A DNA stretch of 64,000 nucleotides, taken from assembly GCA_019843655.1 (NCBI GenBank), contig JACDQD010000003.1:6140925-6204924 (forward strand). The letters run 5' to 3'. How positions within the stretch are numbered: position 1 is the stretch's first letter; each line of letters opens with the position of its first letter. The notes under the pieces are model-generated. The model made no database searches, had not been told where the DNA came from, and was given only the letters and a program-made list of their open reading frames with translations. Of the stretch, positions 63,897-64,000 are shown in pieces. The DNA comes from Lethocerus indicus (Eukaryota > Arthropoda > Insecta > Hemiptera > Belostomatidae). A program made the translations under genes and the position numbers.

Positions 63897-64000
63897 TTCG
63901 TAGATTTCGCGTATGTCTGTCTCCTCTCGCGGGTTTGGTCTTTTGCAAGACCGGTTTCGGTTCGGCTGCCAACCATCTTCAGTAGCGGTGTTAATCACTT
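63897..64000 (-). mobile_element. Dispersed exon-like repeat, copy F (runs off window)
   Basis: Minus-strand arm from TGATTAACACCGCTACTGAA through ATG (63976-63974) to GAAATCTACGA. An extra five bases (CCGAA) after GGCAGCCGAA shift the MASSRNR frame. The copy continues past position 64000. Confidence 0.7.

Overview
The window reads as a euchromatic piece of an arthropod genome, most likely an insect. It has long introns, abundant (AT)n, (GA)n and (CA)n microsatellites, fragments of a jockey-like non-LTR retrotransposon, satellite-type tandem arrays and one 100-base assembly gap. I cannot place it below insect from sequence alone.

The one clear protein gene is on the minus strand: the zfh1/ZEB zinc-finger homeodomain repressor. 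Six coding exons can be assembled: 26542-26446, 22983-22757, 11246-11106, 11005-9545, 9444-9219 and 7898-7705. All junctions are GT-AG with matching phases, and they give a predicted 781-residue protein. Reading along it: a short N-terminus I do not recognise, an isolated C2H2 finger after a polyproline tract, three clustered fingers, a central C2HC finger, a homeodomain, a PLDLS CtBP-binding motif, an acidic stretch, and three C-terminal fingers. The 3' UTR must lie in the very AT-rich DNA below 7705. The presumed promoter is a GC-rich, GC-box-bearing block around 26.6-26.8 kb. Introns 1 and 2 (3.5 and 11.5 kb) hold microsatellites, GC-rich islands and several ZEB-type E-boxes.

Layout: 1-900 is a 14-bp minisatellite decaying into T-rich DNA. 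900-3010 is intergenic, with small duplications and one copy of a dispersed repeat. About 3.0-7.7 kb is AT-rich 3' UTR or flank. 7.7-26.5 kb is zfh1. 26.8-33.9 kb is non-coding upstream DNA. 33.91-34.01 kb is the gap. 34.01-34.10 kb resembles degenerate 18S rRNA. 34.15-37.48 kb is a GC-rich array of about 20 units of about 177 bp. 37.49-38.52 kb is a decayed jockey-like fragment with internal tandem amplification. 38.5-50.5 kb is non-coding with GC-rich blocks. 50.5-55.0 kb holds several members of an unrecognised dispersed repeat family, including a 70-bp x 6 array and a head-to-head inverted pair. 58.71-59.47 kb is a jockey-like 3' fragment with a 9-bp target-site duplication. A further copy of the dispersed repeat runs off the right end.

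The most unusual item is the dispersed family (copies near 2.85, 50.6, 51.45, 52.75, 54.4, 54.86 and 63.9 kb). Its arms carry an in-frame ATG opening [13 protein letters not shown]. In three copies the recognisable homology runs out at a GT that looks like a 5' splice site, so the repeat resembles a dispersed promoter plus first exon.
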